This document shows, piece by piece, positions 21,949 through 33,718 of a stretch of 64,000 nt of DNA; within the stretch, counting starts at the first letter, position 1; every line of letters begins with the position of its first letter. The notes below the pieces were generated by a model. The model was not told where the DNA came from, searched no databases, and saw nothing but the letters and a program-made list of their open reading frames with translations. The DNA is from Dothistroma septosporum (Eukaryota; Ascomycota; Dothideomycetes; Mycosphaerellales; Mycosphaerellaceae), in the NCBI GenBank assembly GCA_002236755.2, contig NBZP02000054.1, positions 4,371,366 through 4,435,365 of the forward strand, read 5' to 3'. The translations under genes were made by a program, and so were the position numbers.

Positions 21949-24900
21949 TCAAGGGGCGGTATCATCCTTCGCGACCCGAGCTGAGCTTGGCTCACCTGCA
22001 AAAGGACCCTTGCCAAACGCTGGGGTAGTATTCGTGGCCTGGCTGGGTGGTTGGCGACCAGCAGCCTGCACAGGATCGTCCTTGACGACAAGTCTGTCGT
22101 TCTTGCTGGTATCAGGATGAGGATCAAGCCTGTACTCACGAGACAGGTTGCTAGCTGATCGGTCCCGAGCAAAGCGAAGACTGTCCGTGTCGCCCTCTCT
22201 CCTCTCCACTGGCGACCATCCTCCCGCGATAGAACCACCAATGATACCGGCCATCGCAATACCAGCCAGAGCGGAATTGCTCCTTGACCGACCACGACGT
22301 CGCGAATCTGGGGTTGGCGGCGCCGGTGAGTGGCCTATATCATCCGTCTCGGCTTCATTGTTAGGCGTTCGAGGCAAGCTGGAGCTCGCGCGACTACGAC
22401 TGGGGCTCCTACTGTGCATGAATGCCTCCTTGGGATGTGTTAAGGTGAACTTGAGATTGTTGATGCGGCCACCCTTGTACCTCTTCAGCCATGCAAGCTC
22501 ATCCTTGATGTCATAAAGTGCCTGATTGAACTCAAACGGGTTTTCCTCGTCACTAACGACGATCCTGTCCTCCCGCCTTTTACGGAGGTAGTCCTTGATG
22601 AACGGCGGTACAACGGCAGCTGCGAGTTCGTCGGGTACTAAACGGACAATGACCCCGATTGGAAGGGAGAGAGCGCCGAGGATCAGAGCAATGCCCCACT
22701 GGGTTCCCGACTGTCTTTCTGCCTGGAACGCTGGCCAACCACCCACGAAGATGATAAGGACTTGACCGCCGATCATAATCAGGAAGATACCCACGAAGAA
22801 CAAGTTGCGCTGAATGCCTTCGAACACATTGAATCGATTGTCTAGACGTCGGTTGTTGAGAGCGTTGAAGATTTGCATCCAGGTGAAAGTGTTGAAGACA
22901 AGCGTTTGTAGCTGTCTCTGCTTGTGTTCATCATCAGGCGGGTAGTCCAGAATGTGAGAGCCCGCGAAGTACAGAACCAGGGTCACAACAAGTTGATAGA
23001 TGGCTTGTCCGATGATCATCTTCCACATGGAGACGGAAAAGAGTGGCGCAGACTTCGGATCGGGTTTGCGGTTGAGTATGTTGCGGCTCGGTGGATCGGT
23101 GGCGAGGGCCAGAGCAGCCATGGTGTCCATGATCAAGTTGATCCACAACAGCTGCACAGCTGTCAGAACGGACTCCTCGTTCTCGTTCGAAACAGCTGAG
23201 ATGAACGCGAGAAGCACAGCCGTGATGTTGACCGTGATCTGGAACTGCAAGAACTTCCGAACAGCATCATTGACGGCACGTCCCCACATCAAAGCCTTGA
23301 CGATCGAGGCGAAGTTGTCGTCCATCAAAATGATGTCGGAGGCTTCCTTTGCGACTTCTGTGCCAGCAATGTTCATGGCAAACCCGACATCAGCAGCCTT
23401 TAGGGCAGGAGCGTCGTTGGTACCATCTCCAGTGACAGCGACGGTCTCGCCCATCTCTTTCAGGCGCTTGACCAAGGTCTTCTTGTCGTCGGGAGAAGAT
23501 CGCGCGAGAACCTGCAGTTTTGGAATGATAGCCTTCTGCTCAGTCTTGCTCATCTTGCGGAATTCCGGACCTTCGAGTGCAACACCACCTGGGGTGAAGA
23601 TGCCACACTCGGTGGCAATAGCCTTTGCCGTCAGAATGTTGTCTCCAGTAACCATGCGACAGAATACTCCTGCGGTGATACAGTCCTTCACAGCTTCTGG
23701 CACACCATGTCTAAGTGGATCCTGAATGCCAACAATGCCCAAGAAATTCATACCCTTGCAGATGTCATCAACTACAGCTTGACTCTTGTCGTCTTCGCTT
23801 CTTCTGACTCCACGAGGTGGCCAGACGTCGGACTGAAAATCTCGCCAGATGATGCCAATGGTGCGCAGAGATCGCGAGGCGTAAGCATCGATGAGCTGCT
23901 CGAGGGTCTTCTTATTTTCTGCAGAGAGCTTGATCGTCTCTGTACCCTGAGTCGGGTCGCGGACGATGTTACTGCAGTGTCGAAGCATGATCTCACTGGC
24001 ACCTTTGACAAGCAGCCTGTAACCTTGGCCTCCACTGAGCTTGATGACCATGGCCATGTACTTGCGGCCAGAGTCGAAGGGAATCATTTGTGTGATCTCG
24101 GAATTGCTGCGCTCGATAGGAACATTGTCCATGCCAAGATGATCCCGGGCGAAGTCGAGTAGTGCCGTCTCGGTCTTGGAACCCACGAATGTTTTCTTTC
24201 CGTTCTCTTCCGTCTCGAAGGCCGTCGAGTTGATGACAATACTGTCCTTCCAAAGAGTCTTGGTATCCTTTGAGAGAGTACCAATGAACTCGGAGGTAGA
24301 GACATCGTCAATATCGTCGTGCGTGTCGTTGTTGGGATCTGACTTTGCTTTGTTGTCATCCGCGACGCCGGCACGGCTGCTAAACCTGCTAGATGTACCA
24401 ACCGAGCCAGCAACAACAGTCATCACATTCTGAGTGAGCGTACCAGTCTTGTCAGAGCAGACAGAAGTTGCATTTCCCATGGTTTCGCAGGAGCGCAGCA
24501 CACGCACCAGATTGTTGTCCTTTAGCATACGCTTGGTAGCATATGCCAGGGAGAGTGTGACAGCGAGTGGCAATCCTTCAGGCACTGCGACGACCACGAT
24601 CGTGACGGCAGTGATCAAAATCGTCATGAACTGTTGTCCTTTCTCTGCAGGTCGGGCATGATTGTTGGGCAGTTGTGCTAAGAATTTGATCAAAAGCACG
24701 ACGAAGAGGAGAAGTGCAGCTGCACTACCAATCTTCGCAATGTACTCAGCCAGCTTGTTCAGCTTCGCCTGCAAAGGTGTCATGTCGTTGCTCTCTTGCA
24801 AAGACAGCATAGTCTTTCCGTGTGAAGAATTTATGCCCACAGCTGTAACAAGCATGCGACCGAATCCTTCAGTCACCTTGCCGCCAGAGATCATGAAGGG

Positions 24901-26253
24901 GTCCATCTTCTTCAGCGTTTCGCGGGCGTCCATAGCACGGTAGACTTCCTCGGCAGGTGTCTTCCTCAAGACGTCGGATTCTCCGGTAGCAGACGACTCG
25001 TCGCATTTCACTCCATGGCCTGTGATGAAAATACCGTCGACAGGTAGAATGTCGCCGGGCTCGACCAGCAGAACATCTCCAACCAGAATCTCCTGAACGT
25101 CAATCTCCTGGGTCAATCCCGAGCGCACGACTTTGACATTACGGGCATCCTTTTTCTTGTTCAACTTTGCGAATTGTCGTTCCTTCTGCCAATCGTTGAG
25201 AGCGCCGACCATGACGACGACCGTGATGGCGACGATGATGGCCACACCTTCGACCCACTCCACACCATTGAAAGCGATGGCTTGGTAGATACCGAGAGAA
25301 AGTGCAATGACCGCTGCAACAGTGAGGACAATCAAGACCTTGTCGTTGTAGGCAAGCCACATTAACTCGAAGATGCTCTTCGGTTTCCGCTCAGGCAGCG
25401 TATTCTCGTCAAAGATGCGTTTACGGTCTTCGAAAGTACCCTTGCCTGACTTCTCACCCTCAGGAGTTATCGCAGGCTCCTCCACAATAGTCTTGTCCGA
25501 CGAAGGAGTGCCGACTGCCGTAGCTTCGTCGAACGATATCGTACCCTGGACGTTCTGCTCGTCTGCGCTGAGACCACTCGACCGATCAGTCCTTAACCCC
25601 TTCTCCATGCCCGAAAGTCCTCCAAGTGCGTGGAAGGCGCCTAGACTCTTCGGGTTGAACAGCTTTGTCATGTGACCAGGAGCAAATGCGAAGGGATTGT
25701 TCTCACGGGTGAAATCGTCCTCGGTTCCTGGATCCGGCGTCAATGCATCTTCGTCCGATAGTATTGATTGATCAACGTCGTCGTGGTTCGAAGAACCACC
25801 GAATGCCTTGGGCACATTAGTTTCCGTCCGTGTGTTGACGTAGGTAAAGTCAGATGTCGATGCGGTGTCAGCATCACTGGCGTCGCTGCCTCCTCTACTT
25901 CGTCCTGTCGGTACGGATAGGAAACCTTTGGGCATACTCCACTGCTGGGGCGACAACACGTTGTGGGGGCTGGTTGGTCTCGATTCCCGACTCTCGAAGC
26001 TGGCCTTGCCTTGAAGCTCAGTGGGAGTCGTTGGCTGAGGGTTGTACATGGGCCGTAGCCCATTCGTGTCATCCTCCCCCAGTTCCTGCTCCATGCTGGG
26101 ATGACTGTTTCGTTGCACGGCAGATGTGTCGATTGTGATTGTCGGTGCTCGTCTTCGTGCGGGATTTGGAGAGGGTGATGTCGTTCCTGCGACGCCTTGA
26201 TGGGGATACGGCCTCCCTTCATGGTGGTCTGTCATATCGGCTGTGCTGGACAC
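21949..26253 (-). CDS. PMC1: P-type Ca2+-transporting ATPase (PMCA/PMC1 type)
   Basis: A single exon of 1,434 residues. After a ~290-residue cytosolic, Ser/Pro-rich N-terminal extension come the usual parts of a P2B ATPase: the M1-M2 pair from about 305, the actuator domain with TGES (as ATGESDV), M3-M4 with PEGLPLAVTLSLAYA, the phosphorylation motif DKTGTLTQN with Asp601, the nucleotide-binding domain, TGDGTNDAPA near 940, and six more membrane segments to about 1220. The C-terminal ~210 residues are basic and Ser/Arg-rich. A calmodulin-binding or regulatory tail would sit there in this family, but none is proven. The yeast relative pumps cytosolic Ca2+ into the vacuole; fungi have several paralogues, so the membrane served is not certain. 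A second ATG seven codons in (MTDHHEGR) is an alternative start. Confidence 0.94.
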   Translation of the reverse strand: MSSTADMTDHHEGRPYPHQGVAGTTSPSPNPARRRAPTITIDTSAVQRNSHPSMEQELGEDDTNGLRPMYNPQPTTPTELQGKASFESRESRPTSPHNVLSPQQWSMPKGFLSVPTGRSRGGSDASDADTASTSDFTYVNTRTETNVPKAFGGSSNHDDVDQSILSDEDALTPDPGTEDDFTRENNPFAFAPGHMTKLFNPKSLGAFHALGGLSGMEKGLRTDRSSGLSADEQNVQGTISFDEATAVGTPSSDKTIVEEPAITPEGEKSGKGTFEDRKRIFDENTLPERKPKSIFELMWLAYNDKVLIVLTVAAVIALSLGIYQAIAFNGVEWVEGVAIIVAITVVVMVGALNDWQKERQFAKLNKKKDARNVKVVRSGLTQEIDVQEILVGDVLLVEPGDILPVDGIFITGHGVKCDESSATGESDVLRKTPAEEVYRAMDARETLKKMDPFMISGGKVTEGFGRMLVTAVGINSSHGKTMLSLQESNDMTPLQAKLNKLAEYIAKIGSAAALLLFVVLLIKFLAQLPNNHARPAEKGQQFMTILITAVTIVVVAVPEGLPLAVTLSLAYATKRMLKDNNLVRVLRSCETMGNATSVCSDKTGTLTQNVMTVVAGSVGTSSRFSSRAGVADDNKAKSDPNNDTHDDIDDVSTSEFIGTLSKDTKTLWKDSIVINSTAFETEENGKKTFVGSKTETALLDFARDHLGMDNVPIERSNSEITQMIPFDSGRKYMAMVIKLSGGQGYRLLVKGASEIMLRHCSNIVRDPTQGTETIKLSAENKKTLEQLIDAYASRSLRTIGIIWRDFQSDVWPPRGVRRSEDDKSQAVVDDICKGMNFLGIVGIQDPLRHGVPEAVKDCITAGVFCRMVTGDNILTAKAIATECGIFTPGGVALEGPEFRKMSKTEQKAIIPKLQVLARSSPDDKKTLVKRLKEMGETVAVTGDGTNDAPALKAADVGFAMNIAGTEVAKEASDIILMDDNFASIVKALMWGRAVNDAVRKFLQFQITVNITAVLLAFISAVSNENEESVLTAVQLLWINLIMDTMAALALATDPPSRNILNRKPDPKSAPLFSVSMWKMIIGQAIYQLVVTLVLYFAGSHILDYPPDDEHKQRQLQTLVFNTFTWMQIFNALNNRRLDNRFNVFEGIQRNLFFVGIFLIMIGGQVLIIFVGGWPAFQAERQSGTQWGIALILGALSLPIGVIVRLVPDELAAAVVPPFIKDYLRKRREDRIVVSDEENPFEFNQALYDIKDELAWLKRYKGGRINNLKFTLTHPKEAFMHSRSPSRSRASSSLPRTPNNEAETDDIGHSPAPPTPDSRRRGRSRSNSALAGIAMAGIIGGSIAGGWSPVERREGDTDSLRFARDRSASNLSREYRLDPHPDTSKNDRLVVKDDPVQAAGRQPPSQATNTTPAFGKGPFAGEPSSARVAKDDTAP

Positions 26254-28699
26254 ACCAGTCTCGTCGCGGCCGGTCTGCGAGCTACCGGATGTCCGCCGCT
26301 AGTACTGGTATGCAGATTGTGGCGGCCTCTACGCAACTCATGCAGACCTGAGTAATGATCTAGGAATGCCGTGAGAAGATACAGTTGTAGATCTGCGTGC
26401 ACTGCGCACAAAGCTTGTGGCGCAGCCCGAAAAGCTCAGCTGGGTAAGTATCGAAGATATTGATCGTAGGCCGTGCTTGCTGATGCGATGCTAGGACCGA
26501 ACCAAAGACCTGAGAGGCAAGCTTTGTTAGCAGTCGCCCTCGTGAAACTGCAGTATTTGGAAGTAGCGTTGCGTGCTGTCTCGTGCATTTGCCGTGGTAG
26601 TTGGCAGCTGGGATGTGCATCACCACCATTGGGGGCAGTGCAAAATGGGGCAACAAAGCATGTGCCGCAGCGAGGAATGCCAAGCCGACGCTCTTCAGAG
26701 ACGACAAGTAGATGAAGACCGCTTACCCACAGCTTGCAGGATCCTCAGGTTGTTTCGGCGGCCTTCGTGGTGATGAGCCTGTCAAACTCGCGTTTCCAGA
26801 TGAAGCTGTCTACGCGAAGCCCAAGGTGAAGTCGCGTGGCAGTGCTCGCCATTCACTACGCGAGGCAGTGGCGTTCGGTCCGGACTCGAGAGTGTCATCT
26901 ATCCGACCCACGACACCAGAAGCGTGGCCACGATCCTCGCTGTCGGTGTTCGATTATTCGCCTCGTTCTTGGTGATCTAGACAGTACAAAGGCGAAAAAG
27001 CTGAACAGCGCTGGCTCTGAGCTTCACAAACGGTCGAAGTCGGCAGTGCACAGCCTCCCTGGGCACGCTAGCAATCCATGTCCATCGGCTAGATCCACCA
27101 CTATATGCCTGACTCTCGGCAGCATCACAATACCAAGACTGCAAGACCCCTCCAGACTTGGGACATGTATGCGTTGGGCAAATTCATTGTGCCGACGGGC
27201 AATAGCGGACGAGACTGCTGCAGAGAGCCACGCCTGCTGCGACAGACACAATCAAACCATGTATCCATCTTGCAGCCGTCTCCCAATTGTGCATTGCTTG
27301 TCCTCGCTTCCGCTGTTGGACGCTTTGGCAGCTAATTCTATCGCAAAGCACTCTGAACTGCACGACGTCGCCGCCAACGGGGTTCCTGAACCTTGTAGCA
27401 GCCGCCTCGAGAGCTTGCCGGAGTGTTATCGGCTTCTAGAAGGATTCTTCATTATGCCACGATTGCCAGCCCAGCCAGCCTCAGTATGAGATGCGCCTGA
27501 TATCACCGCCCTGAATGCGTTTCGCCTGCCAATCATCCGACATGGAGTCTAGCCGCTGCATACACGGTTCTCCCAGCGCACGCACCAATGAATCTCCAGC
27601 AAATGGTCGCCTCCAGCGATTTTGGAGTTTGCTGTCGCCCGCTTAGAACTACCGTTTCCCCCTCCGTCGGACCAGCGAAGGATCATCGCATGGATATCAG
27701 CGCTTCCAGAACACAAGGACAATTGCTGAACGTCTACATCAATACCACGAGCGAATACTGGAATATTGACTCTTCACAACGAAGCAGCTCCTGCCGCACT
27801 TTCAACAGTCCTCTGCGGTGCTAATTTCCTCTCTGGCCACCGCCCTAACATGGACCCAAAAGCGAGCAACGTCTCACGCTGATGTGAGTGGCGGATCTGC
27901 GCAGGCAAAAGGAGAGGTGCCACGCGCACTGCACAGCGATCAACCTACGTTTTCGGTGTCGTGTGCATCACGCATCACGCATCACATGGCGTAGAAGAAC
28001 ATCCGACCGTCGCCGACCAGCACAGCGTGGCAAAACGTGGCATTGATCGGGTGGCGGTCAAACCTCGCACAACATATCTCCGTCCGGACCACATACCGTC
28101 ACGCCGTCCAACGATGCGAGAACGTGTTCCGCCACCTCGTGAGCGCATTAGATGCTATCGAGCGAGGTCTCGATGTATGACCGCTGAACAACATCGCCCG
28201 ATGGACTGCCAATGTTCGCCGAGAAAGCATGCGAAGATTGACTTTCAGAGCGCCAATACTGCTGGCTGCACAGCCACGCCAGTGAATATCGAAATTTGCT
28301 ATCGTGATGACACGGTCACTCGACGATCTAGTAATACTGCTGACTCACGTGTGACCTGACCTTACTTGCTCTGCTCTTTACGACACGCAACATCTACACT
28401 GGACAGAAAGTAATCGTGTTTGCCTGACATATCTATTAACACATAGACGAGGCCGACTATCCAAGAGATCTGGGATCGAGAGAGTCCATCGTCACGAGAA
28501 TACTGGAGACCTGACCATGCTCCCTTTCGGCCAGCCACGTCGCTGACAAGGAAACGACAGCTTTCCTTAAAATCAGACATTTCCAATCGAGGCCTCGACC
28601 TTAGCTGATGTAGTGTTGGGAGCCTTGACGGGTCGAAAATGCACTTCTTCGCATTCGCACGGGCGACTGTGCTGCTGCCGCCTACTCTCACATCACTCG
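26254..28699. other. 2.4 kb gene-free region
   Basis: Several open frames up to 217 codons (for example 26836-27489, plus, and 26360-26707, minus) have irregular composition and no domains. The first few hundred bases must include the calcium ATPase promoter. A short repeat GCATCACGCATCACGCATCACA lies near 27964-27985. Nothing else is recognised. Confidence 0.45.
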
Positions 28700-29419
28700 C
28701 TACTCGACCCTGTAGTCATAGTCATCTTCTCCTGGCTCGTCGTTGTCTGGTAGGAGATGTCTCGCAGCTAGATCGTCATAATTGTCAGCATCGTCTTCAC
28801 ATTCGCCCGCACTGTCATCTTCAGAATCATAGTCTCCATCATCTTCACCCCACTCCGTCTCGTCCTCATCAAGCATGGTATCAACAAGGTCAGACTCACT
28901 CGAACCGTCGCTATCGACTGCAGTCTCTGATGCTGCCAAACATTCCTCGGCATCAACTACGCGCTCTGTGGACATAGCACCTCCACCGAGAAGTGAAGTC
29001 GAACTCAACAGATCCATCATATCCACGACGTCCGAATCGCTCGGTACCACTATCTGCCCGAACACATCCGCCAGATCATCGACATTCCTCTCGTCACGCT
29101 CGAGACTAGCGGCAAGAGCCAGGAAGTTGTCGGACATTGCGGCGATGTGTTCCCGAAGCTCATCTCTGGGCAAACCCTCTGCGGCAATACCTTGCGCCTC
29201 GAGTCTTTGCAGCAGGAAGCGGACGAACATCACTCGGAGTTTTGGCGCTTGTCGTTGCCGTCGAGCGTTCTGCCAAGGGTCGTAGATGACATGTTGCTTT
29301 CGAGTGGGCTTGCCTGGTTTGTTGACCCTGCCTGCGCCTGTGCGGAGTTTTGGTGGGATGGTGTGTTGGTTCGATGATGCGCTCATGATCGCTTGCTTCT
29401 GTGATCGTGTGGTGGGCAT
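28700..29419 (-). CDS. Acidic protein, unknown
   Basis: 239 residues in one exon from the ATG at 29419 (MPTTRSQKQAIM). The first ~60 residues are basic (PGKPTRKQHVIYDPWQNARR). Then follow a helical part (FVRFLLQRLEAQGIAAEGLP, about 66-85) and a long Asp/Glu-rich tail from about 180 to the end. No domain is recognised. A basic head and acidic tail are seen in some histone chaperones and nucleolar proteins, but this is only compositional. Codon choice and the even charge pattern make it look like a real gene. A second ATG at codon 12 is an alternative start. Confidence 0.6.
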   Translation of the reverse strand: MPTTRSQKQAIMSASSNQHTIPPKLRTGAGRVNKPGKPTRKQHVIYDPWQNARRQRQAPKLRVMFVRFLLQRLEAQGIAAEGLPRDELREHIAAMSDNFLALAASLERDERNVDDLADVFGQIVVPSDSDVVDMMDLLSSTSLLGGGAMSTERVVDAEECLAASETAVDSDGSSESDLVDTMLDEDETEWGEDDGDYDSEDDSAGECEDDADNYDDLAARHLLPDNDEPGEDDYDYRVE

Positions 29420-29726
29420 GTTGTGAAGTCGTGCGGATGCTCAGCTAAGGGAGATTCGTATGAGATGGTTCGGGATATTGTAGTGTTTCACAGAAGTGTG
29501 GCTGACATCTTCGTTGTGGTCTTCGTTGTCGTCGGTCAACATTAACGTTTAGCACAAAGAACGACAACAAGGTATTGTTTTAGCCGTGAATGGCCCCTGG
29601 AACAACTTCGGTAGAATTTTGGATTTGTCGCTTGAAGCTGTGCTCGTGAATGAGATTGTGTGAATACAGAAGGCACCTCGGATATGCTGTGGTGACTGAA
29701 CTTGACCCAAGGGAATTAGACCGCCT
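29420..29726. other. Intergenic
   Basis: This holds the promoter of the acidic-protein gene and the 3' flank of the dehydrogenase. A CTTCGTTGTGGTCTTCGTTGTCG imperfect repeat lies at about 29508-29532. No gene is seen. Confidence 0.4.
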
Positions 29727-30452
29727 TCACCACGCGATATGTTCACCATGTCGATCAAAGAACTCGCCACTGCTGTCGACGTTCCATTTCTCGATCAGTA
29801 GGAGAATGCCTCGAACAGACTCCTCTGCTGTGATCGCGCCCTCTTCCTTGCACTTCACCAGATTCGTCTCCACTCGCCCGGGGTGGCAGAGTATGAACGT
29901 GACGTCCGGGACGTCCACTGCGAACGACCGCACTATAGTATTGAGAGCAGCTTTGGAAGCGCGATAAGCGTACGCACTGCCGGCTGCCTTGCTTGGAGGC
30001 TGGTTGTTGCTAACACTGCCCATCCTCGAGCTCACTACCACGACCTTGCCCTGCGCCTTCCGTAATCCCGGCGTGAGAGCTTGCAGTAGCATGAAGGTAC
30101 CTGCGGCGTTAATCTGAAAGGCCCGCATCATGGTGTCGAAGTTCATCACGTCCAAAGACTCGCATGCTGCGACATCATCTGGCTTTCTTTGCTCGACCGT
30201 CGGTACAAGTCCTCTGATTCCGGCGCTGTGTATGAGGAGATCTATTGGGGTATCCTTCGTGATCTCGCGTACCATGGCATCTATGGAGTCCTGGGAGCCC
30301 ACGTCCGCTGTCAAAGGTAGAACGTTGACTCTTGGCGTGATCATGTCTTGTCGATCGATTGCTACGATGTAGTTCTTGCTGTCTTGCTGATAGGCCTTGA
30401 GGAAGGCAGCTCCTATGCCATTTGCAGCACCCGTGATGACAATGTTCGGCAT
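29727..30452 (-). CDS. Short-chain dehydrogenase/reductase
   Basis: 241 residues, one exon, the usual length for a classical SDR. The NAD(P)-binding TGAANGIG motif is at 7-14, an acidic residue follows the second strand (AIDRQD, Asp33), which usually favours NAD over NADP, and HSAGI stands in the place of the NNAG motif at 75-79. The catalytic Ser is at 141/142 (VVVVSSRMG) and the YxxxK pair is Tyr163/Lys167 in YRASK. A Pro-Gly after strand six (CHPGRVETNL) fits the C-factor-like subgroup of small SDRs. The substrate cannot be read from the sequence. It has no signal peptide and is probably cytosolic. Confidence 0.9.
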   Translation of the reverse strand: MPNIVITGAANGIGAAFLKAYQQDSKNYIVAIDRQDMITPRVNVLPLTADVGSQDSIDAMVREITKDTPIDLLIHSAGIRGLVPTVEQRKPDDVAACESLDVMNFDTMMRAFQINAAGTFMLLQALTPGLRKAQGKVVVVSSRMGSVSNNQPPSKAAGSAYAYRASKAALNTIVRSFAVDVPDVTFILCHPGRVETNLVKCKEEGAITAEESVRGILLLIEKWNVDSSGEFFDRHGEHIAW

Positions 30453-31175
30453 TGTGCTGGTAAAGATGACGAGAGAGTGAAGACTGACCTACTGAGGTGT
30501 TGAAGCAACGGGCAAGATGGCATGATGGAATGAAGTGGTCATGTTAGAATTGTGGGACTCGACCATATCATTGGTGCCGAACCTCGCTGCCGATACCAGT
30601 CTCGTTGTGCTCCGTGATCCTGCCGACGAGGACTATGTCCAGCTTCCCAGACTGAATCCTCTTGGCCATTGAATCTGCTCAGGACGATAAGACTCAAGCG
30701 CTGCATCTGGAAATGTAGACGTAAAGGTGGGAGAAGGAGAACAAAGTGCATGTGACCATCATCAACGTCCCACCATTGCTTTGCTTGGCGCGGGAGAGGA
30801 TGATCGTCAACCTATGAACAAAGCTTGCTCATGCCAACTCCATTCACCGACACCATGGTCCGCGCATTGTCTCCTGCGGCCAAACTTCATTGTACCTGCG
30901 CGAGCATGCGAGGCCTACTTGCCGGCTCTGTCGCTGGCGAACCGTAACGCGCACAGATGCAAGACCAATGACCAGCGACCTGAATGGAGCCATTACCTGC
31001 TTCCACAACAGACATGAATGAAACAAGCAGCATGGTGCGCTCCGCCCTTTGACTGTACAGCATGTGAACATACATCGCTACTTGACCAGTCGCTCCTACT
31101 TCTTTGCTAGCCTACGAACATTGTTCTTATACATCAGCGCAGACTCCGCCGGCAACCACCGCCAAACCAGCCGTC
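30453..31175. promoter_or_regulatory. Divergent promoter region, dehydrogenase / PIN-protein gene
   Basis: The two genes are transcribed away from each other from this 0.7 kb stretch. Small frames inside it show no features. No specific element is identified. Confidence 0.4.
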
Positions 31176-32614
31176 ATGCGCACCCGTCAGCGCCCTGTGT
31201 CGCAGCAAGGCACACCACCGCCACCACGCTCAATTGCCGCAAAGCCGACCAGGAAGATATTCAACTGTATCGTCGACGACTCGGCTCTGGTGGCTGGGGT
31301 CAAGAAGAGCACGAGGAACGGGATCCGACAGTGGGTGAGGAATGGGCAGATTCGCCTTTTCGTGCCCCTGCATGGTGCGTGAATACCTCAAGAGTGAGTC
31401 GCATGTGACGGTAGTGTTGACACAACACAGCACTGGAGGAGCTCAGTCGCCAGAAGGGCGGCAAACACAAGCACGCCGAAGATGTCCGCGAGACACTGCA
31501 GTGGTTGGACGAGGCTACGACTAAGCACCCAAACGTTGTCACCCTTCAGGGAGCCGATGAGACATATGAGAAGTGGGCCGAGGTCGAGAAGCATGCCGTT
31601 CCACGTGGCCTCTTCTCCGAGTATGACCATGACCTGGAGACGGAAGCCGAGTCGAATGGGCTGTCGGAGGATGTGAACACTAAGCTGGACATCTCTAACT
31701 TGGATGTAAAAGGCTCTGTCAGTTCCCAAGGATCTGCAGCCACTGGATCGCTCTCGCCATCCTCGTTGAAGAGCGTCCGCTCGAGTATCAGCGCCCTTTC
31801 GCCACCGACGAGTCCTGCTAAGGCCAACGCCTCACCGATCCGGAACCTATCAGCAATTGCTGCCCCGATGAGTCGTCCACAATCTTCAAGCGCGAGTGTC
31901 CCTCAGACTCTCCAACCACTGTTCAATTATATTCTTTGGAGGATCCACCAGGAGAATGATCCTGTAGCTGCGCTGGAATCCTTCATCTTCTTGTGCAACG
32001 ATGAACGAAAGGTCAGCTTCGCCAAGGGCTTCGACATCAAGTCCAAGAGACTTGAACAGTTGCGAGAGGCTATAAGTAGGGAAGATCGTGACTCTAAGAA
32101 TCGACAAGCTCTCTTGAACCGGGAGAATGAGAGGTTGGGCACACCGACCGGCCAGGCCAGCACTGAGAACAAGGGCGACGCTGAGGCTGTGGCCCAGGCT
32201 ACACCACCAAAGGCGCCTGCTGCTATGCTTCAGAAGCACCAGACCAACGTCATTGACCCGAATGCGTTCGATCGAGGCGTGAGCATGAAGCCTGCTACAG
32301 CTGTTCAGCAGCCAGCGATGCCGCCGAAGTCGCCGCATCTGACCCACTCCCATCGTGGACCATCACGTGGTGCACATGCTCTACCTTTTGCTCCCCGTGG
32401 CAACATGCGTGGAAATATGCGCGGCAACTTCCGTTGTAGCACACGAGGCCGTGGCAATTTCGGACCTGGACGTGGAGGCTTTGCGGATAATTCTAACGCA
32501 CTGGAGCTTGCGCAGCAGGAAGGTCAGATTGATCCAGACAGCTTCTCGAGACCCGATGCCCGAGGCGGTATGAACGGGGGTCGAGGCGTCAGGAAGTTGT
32601 GGGTCCCAACGTGA
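31176..32614 (+). CDS. PIN-domain protein with RGG-type C-terminus
   Basis: Exons 31176-31374 and 31431-32614 (56 bp intron, GTGCGT...CAG) encode 460 residues. The N-terminal part reads as a PIN-like nuclease domain: IFNCIVDDSALVAGVKK at about 28-45 with the first acidic pair, RQWVRNGQIRLFVPLHALEELSRQKGG, then an EDVRETLQWLDEA helix. The rest is Ser/Pro-rich, with one folded-looking block (NYILWRIHQENDPVAALESFIFLCND), and ends in Arg/Gly repeats (PRGNMRGNMRGNF) that typically bind RNA. In yeast the PIN protein Nmd4 works with Upf1 in nonsense-mediated decay; that assignment is only a possibility here. Whether the full set of catalytic acidic residues is present cannot be settled by eye. The ATG at 31176 is the only one in frame before the domain. 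Confidence 0.8.
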
Positions 32615-33718
32615 AGAACAATGGGAGGACCGCAGGCGCGGTCAAGCATAACCAACACCAACACGAACGACACTCTTTGAAGTGCTCATACTCAGGTTAC
32701 GGCCTACATCAAACGATCCCTATGCTCGTCGAGCAGAAAGCGGCGACGGCCACACGACCACGACAGCTACCTGGGCTATTTGAGCCGGAGACTCCTTGCG
32801 ACATTCCCAATGGTTAAGGCGCACATGACGAGCCAGAGCACGGTAGTCGAACGCTAGGAGGATGTGAAGAGAAGAGAGTAGACAGGTCTTTAAGTTGGGA
32901 CGAGCGACGATGGAAGCTGTCTATGGGGCTGTTCTTTAGGACTTACGGAGTTTTTGAAATTGATTGTTTGGGTATGCGCTTTACATGACCACTCGAGGCG
33001 GTCGGTCCACCTCCACAGTATTGCGATCAACCACTCATAATCGCCGTCAGTCGGCGATGCTCCCGTCATTATCCCGGACGTGCTCATTCTTGGATCTGCT
33101 TGGCGTGCGGCAGCTTTTGACAGTATCAAGGACGTGGAAGTGGTTGGACATTGCGGCGAATGGGTGGTTCAGTCATGTTATTGACTTGATATATTCAGTG
33201 TGCCGTGTGTTATCTGAAGTAAGGCAACAACGATCACATACGGGACCAACCAATGGGGAAGGAAAGGCACCGGAGCGGGGTCCGATGCGGGGCGAAGCAC
33301 AATCGCACCTGCCTTGCGGCGAACAAGGATCGTAAAACCACGCTCGCATGTGAGGGTCTGAGGATCGTGAAACTCGCATCTCGCATATGAGCGCCAGCTG
33401 CTCGGTGTCGATAGTGCTCATTCACTGACAGTCTACGAACTTGTCATAGGTTGGATCGGCCGAGGATATGGCTTAGTCGAGAGCAACGACATCATCACTG
33501 CCAGGATCGAAGCGACAGATCCGCTCGTCACCATCGGCTTGAATGGAAGTCATGATACAAGCTTGGACGTTACTTTTACATCGACACGCCAACTTGTCAC
33601 AGCCGTCTTCACATGTCTGCACCCACTTGGGCTTTGTTCTTTTTGCCATTGACGCTGCAATTCACTTGCAACTGAATAGACCGACCCAACAACAGTCCCG
33701 GCAGCACGGTCCCAAATC
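32615..33718. other. 1.1 kb intergenic
   Basis: No supported gene. Frames at 32964-33335 and 33543-33830 lack features. The last few hundred bases presumably carry the promoter of the DUF3074 gene. Confidence 0.4.

Noticed and set aside
26360..26707. 115-codon minus-strand frame with a hydrophobic start
   Set aside because: The start could pass as a signal peptide, but the rest is featureless and there is no other support.
26836..27489. 217-codon plus-strand frame
   Set aside because: Composition is rich in Cys, Arg, Ser and His as in random GC-rich frames; no domain, no neighbours in frame, no intron signals.
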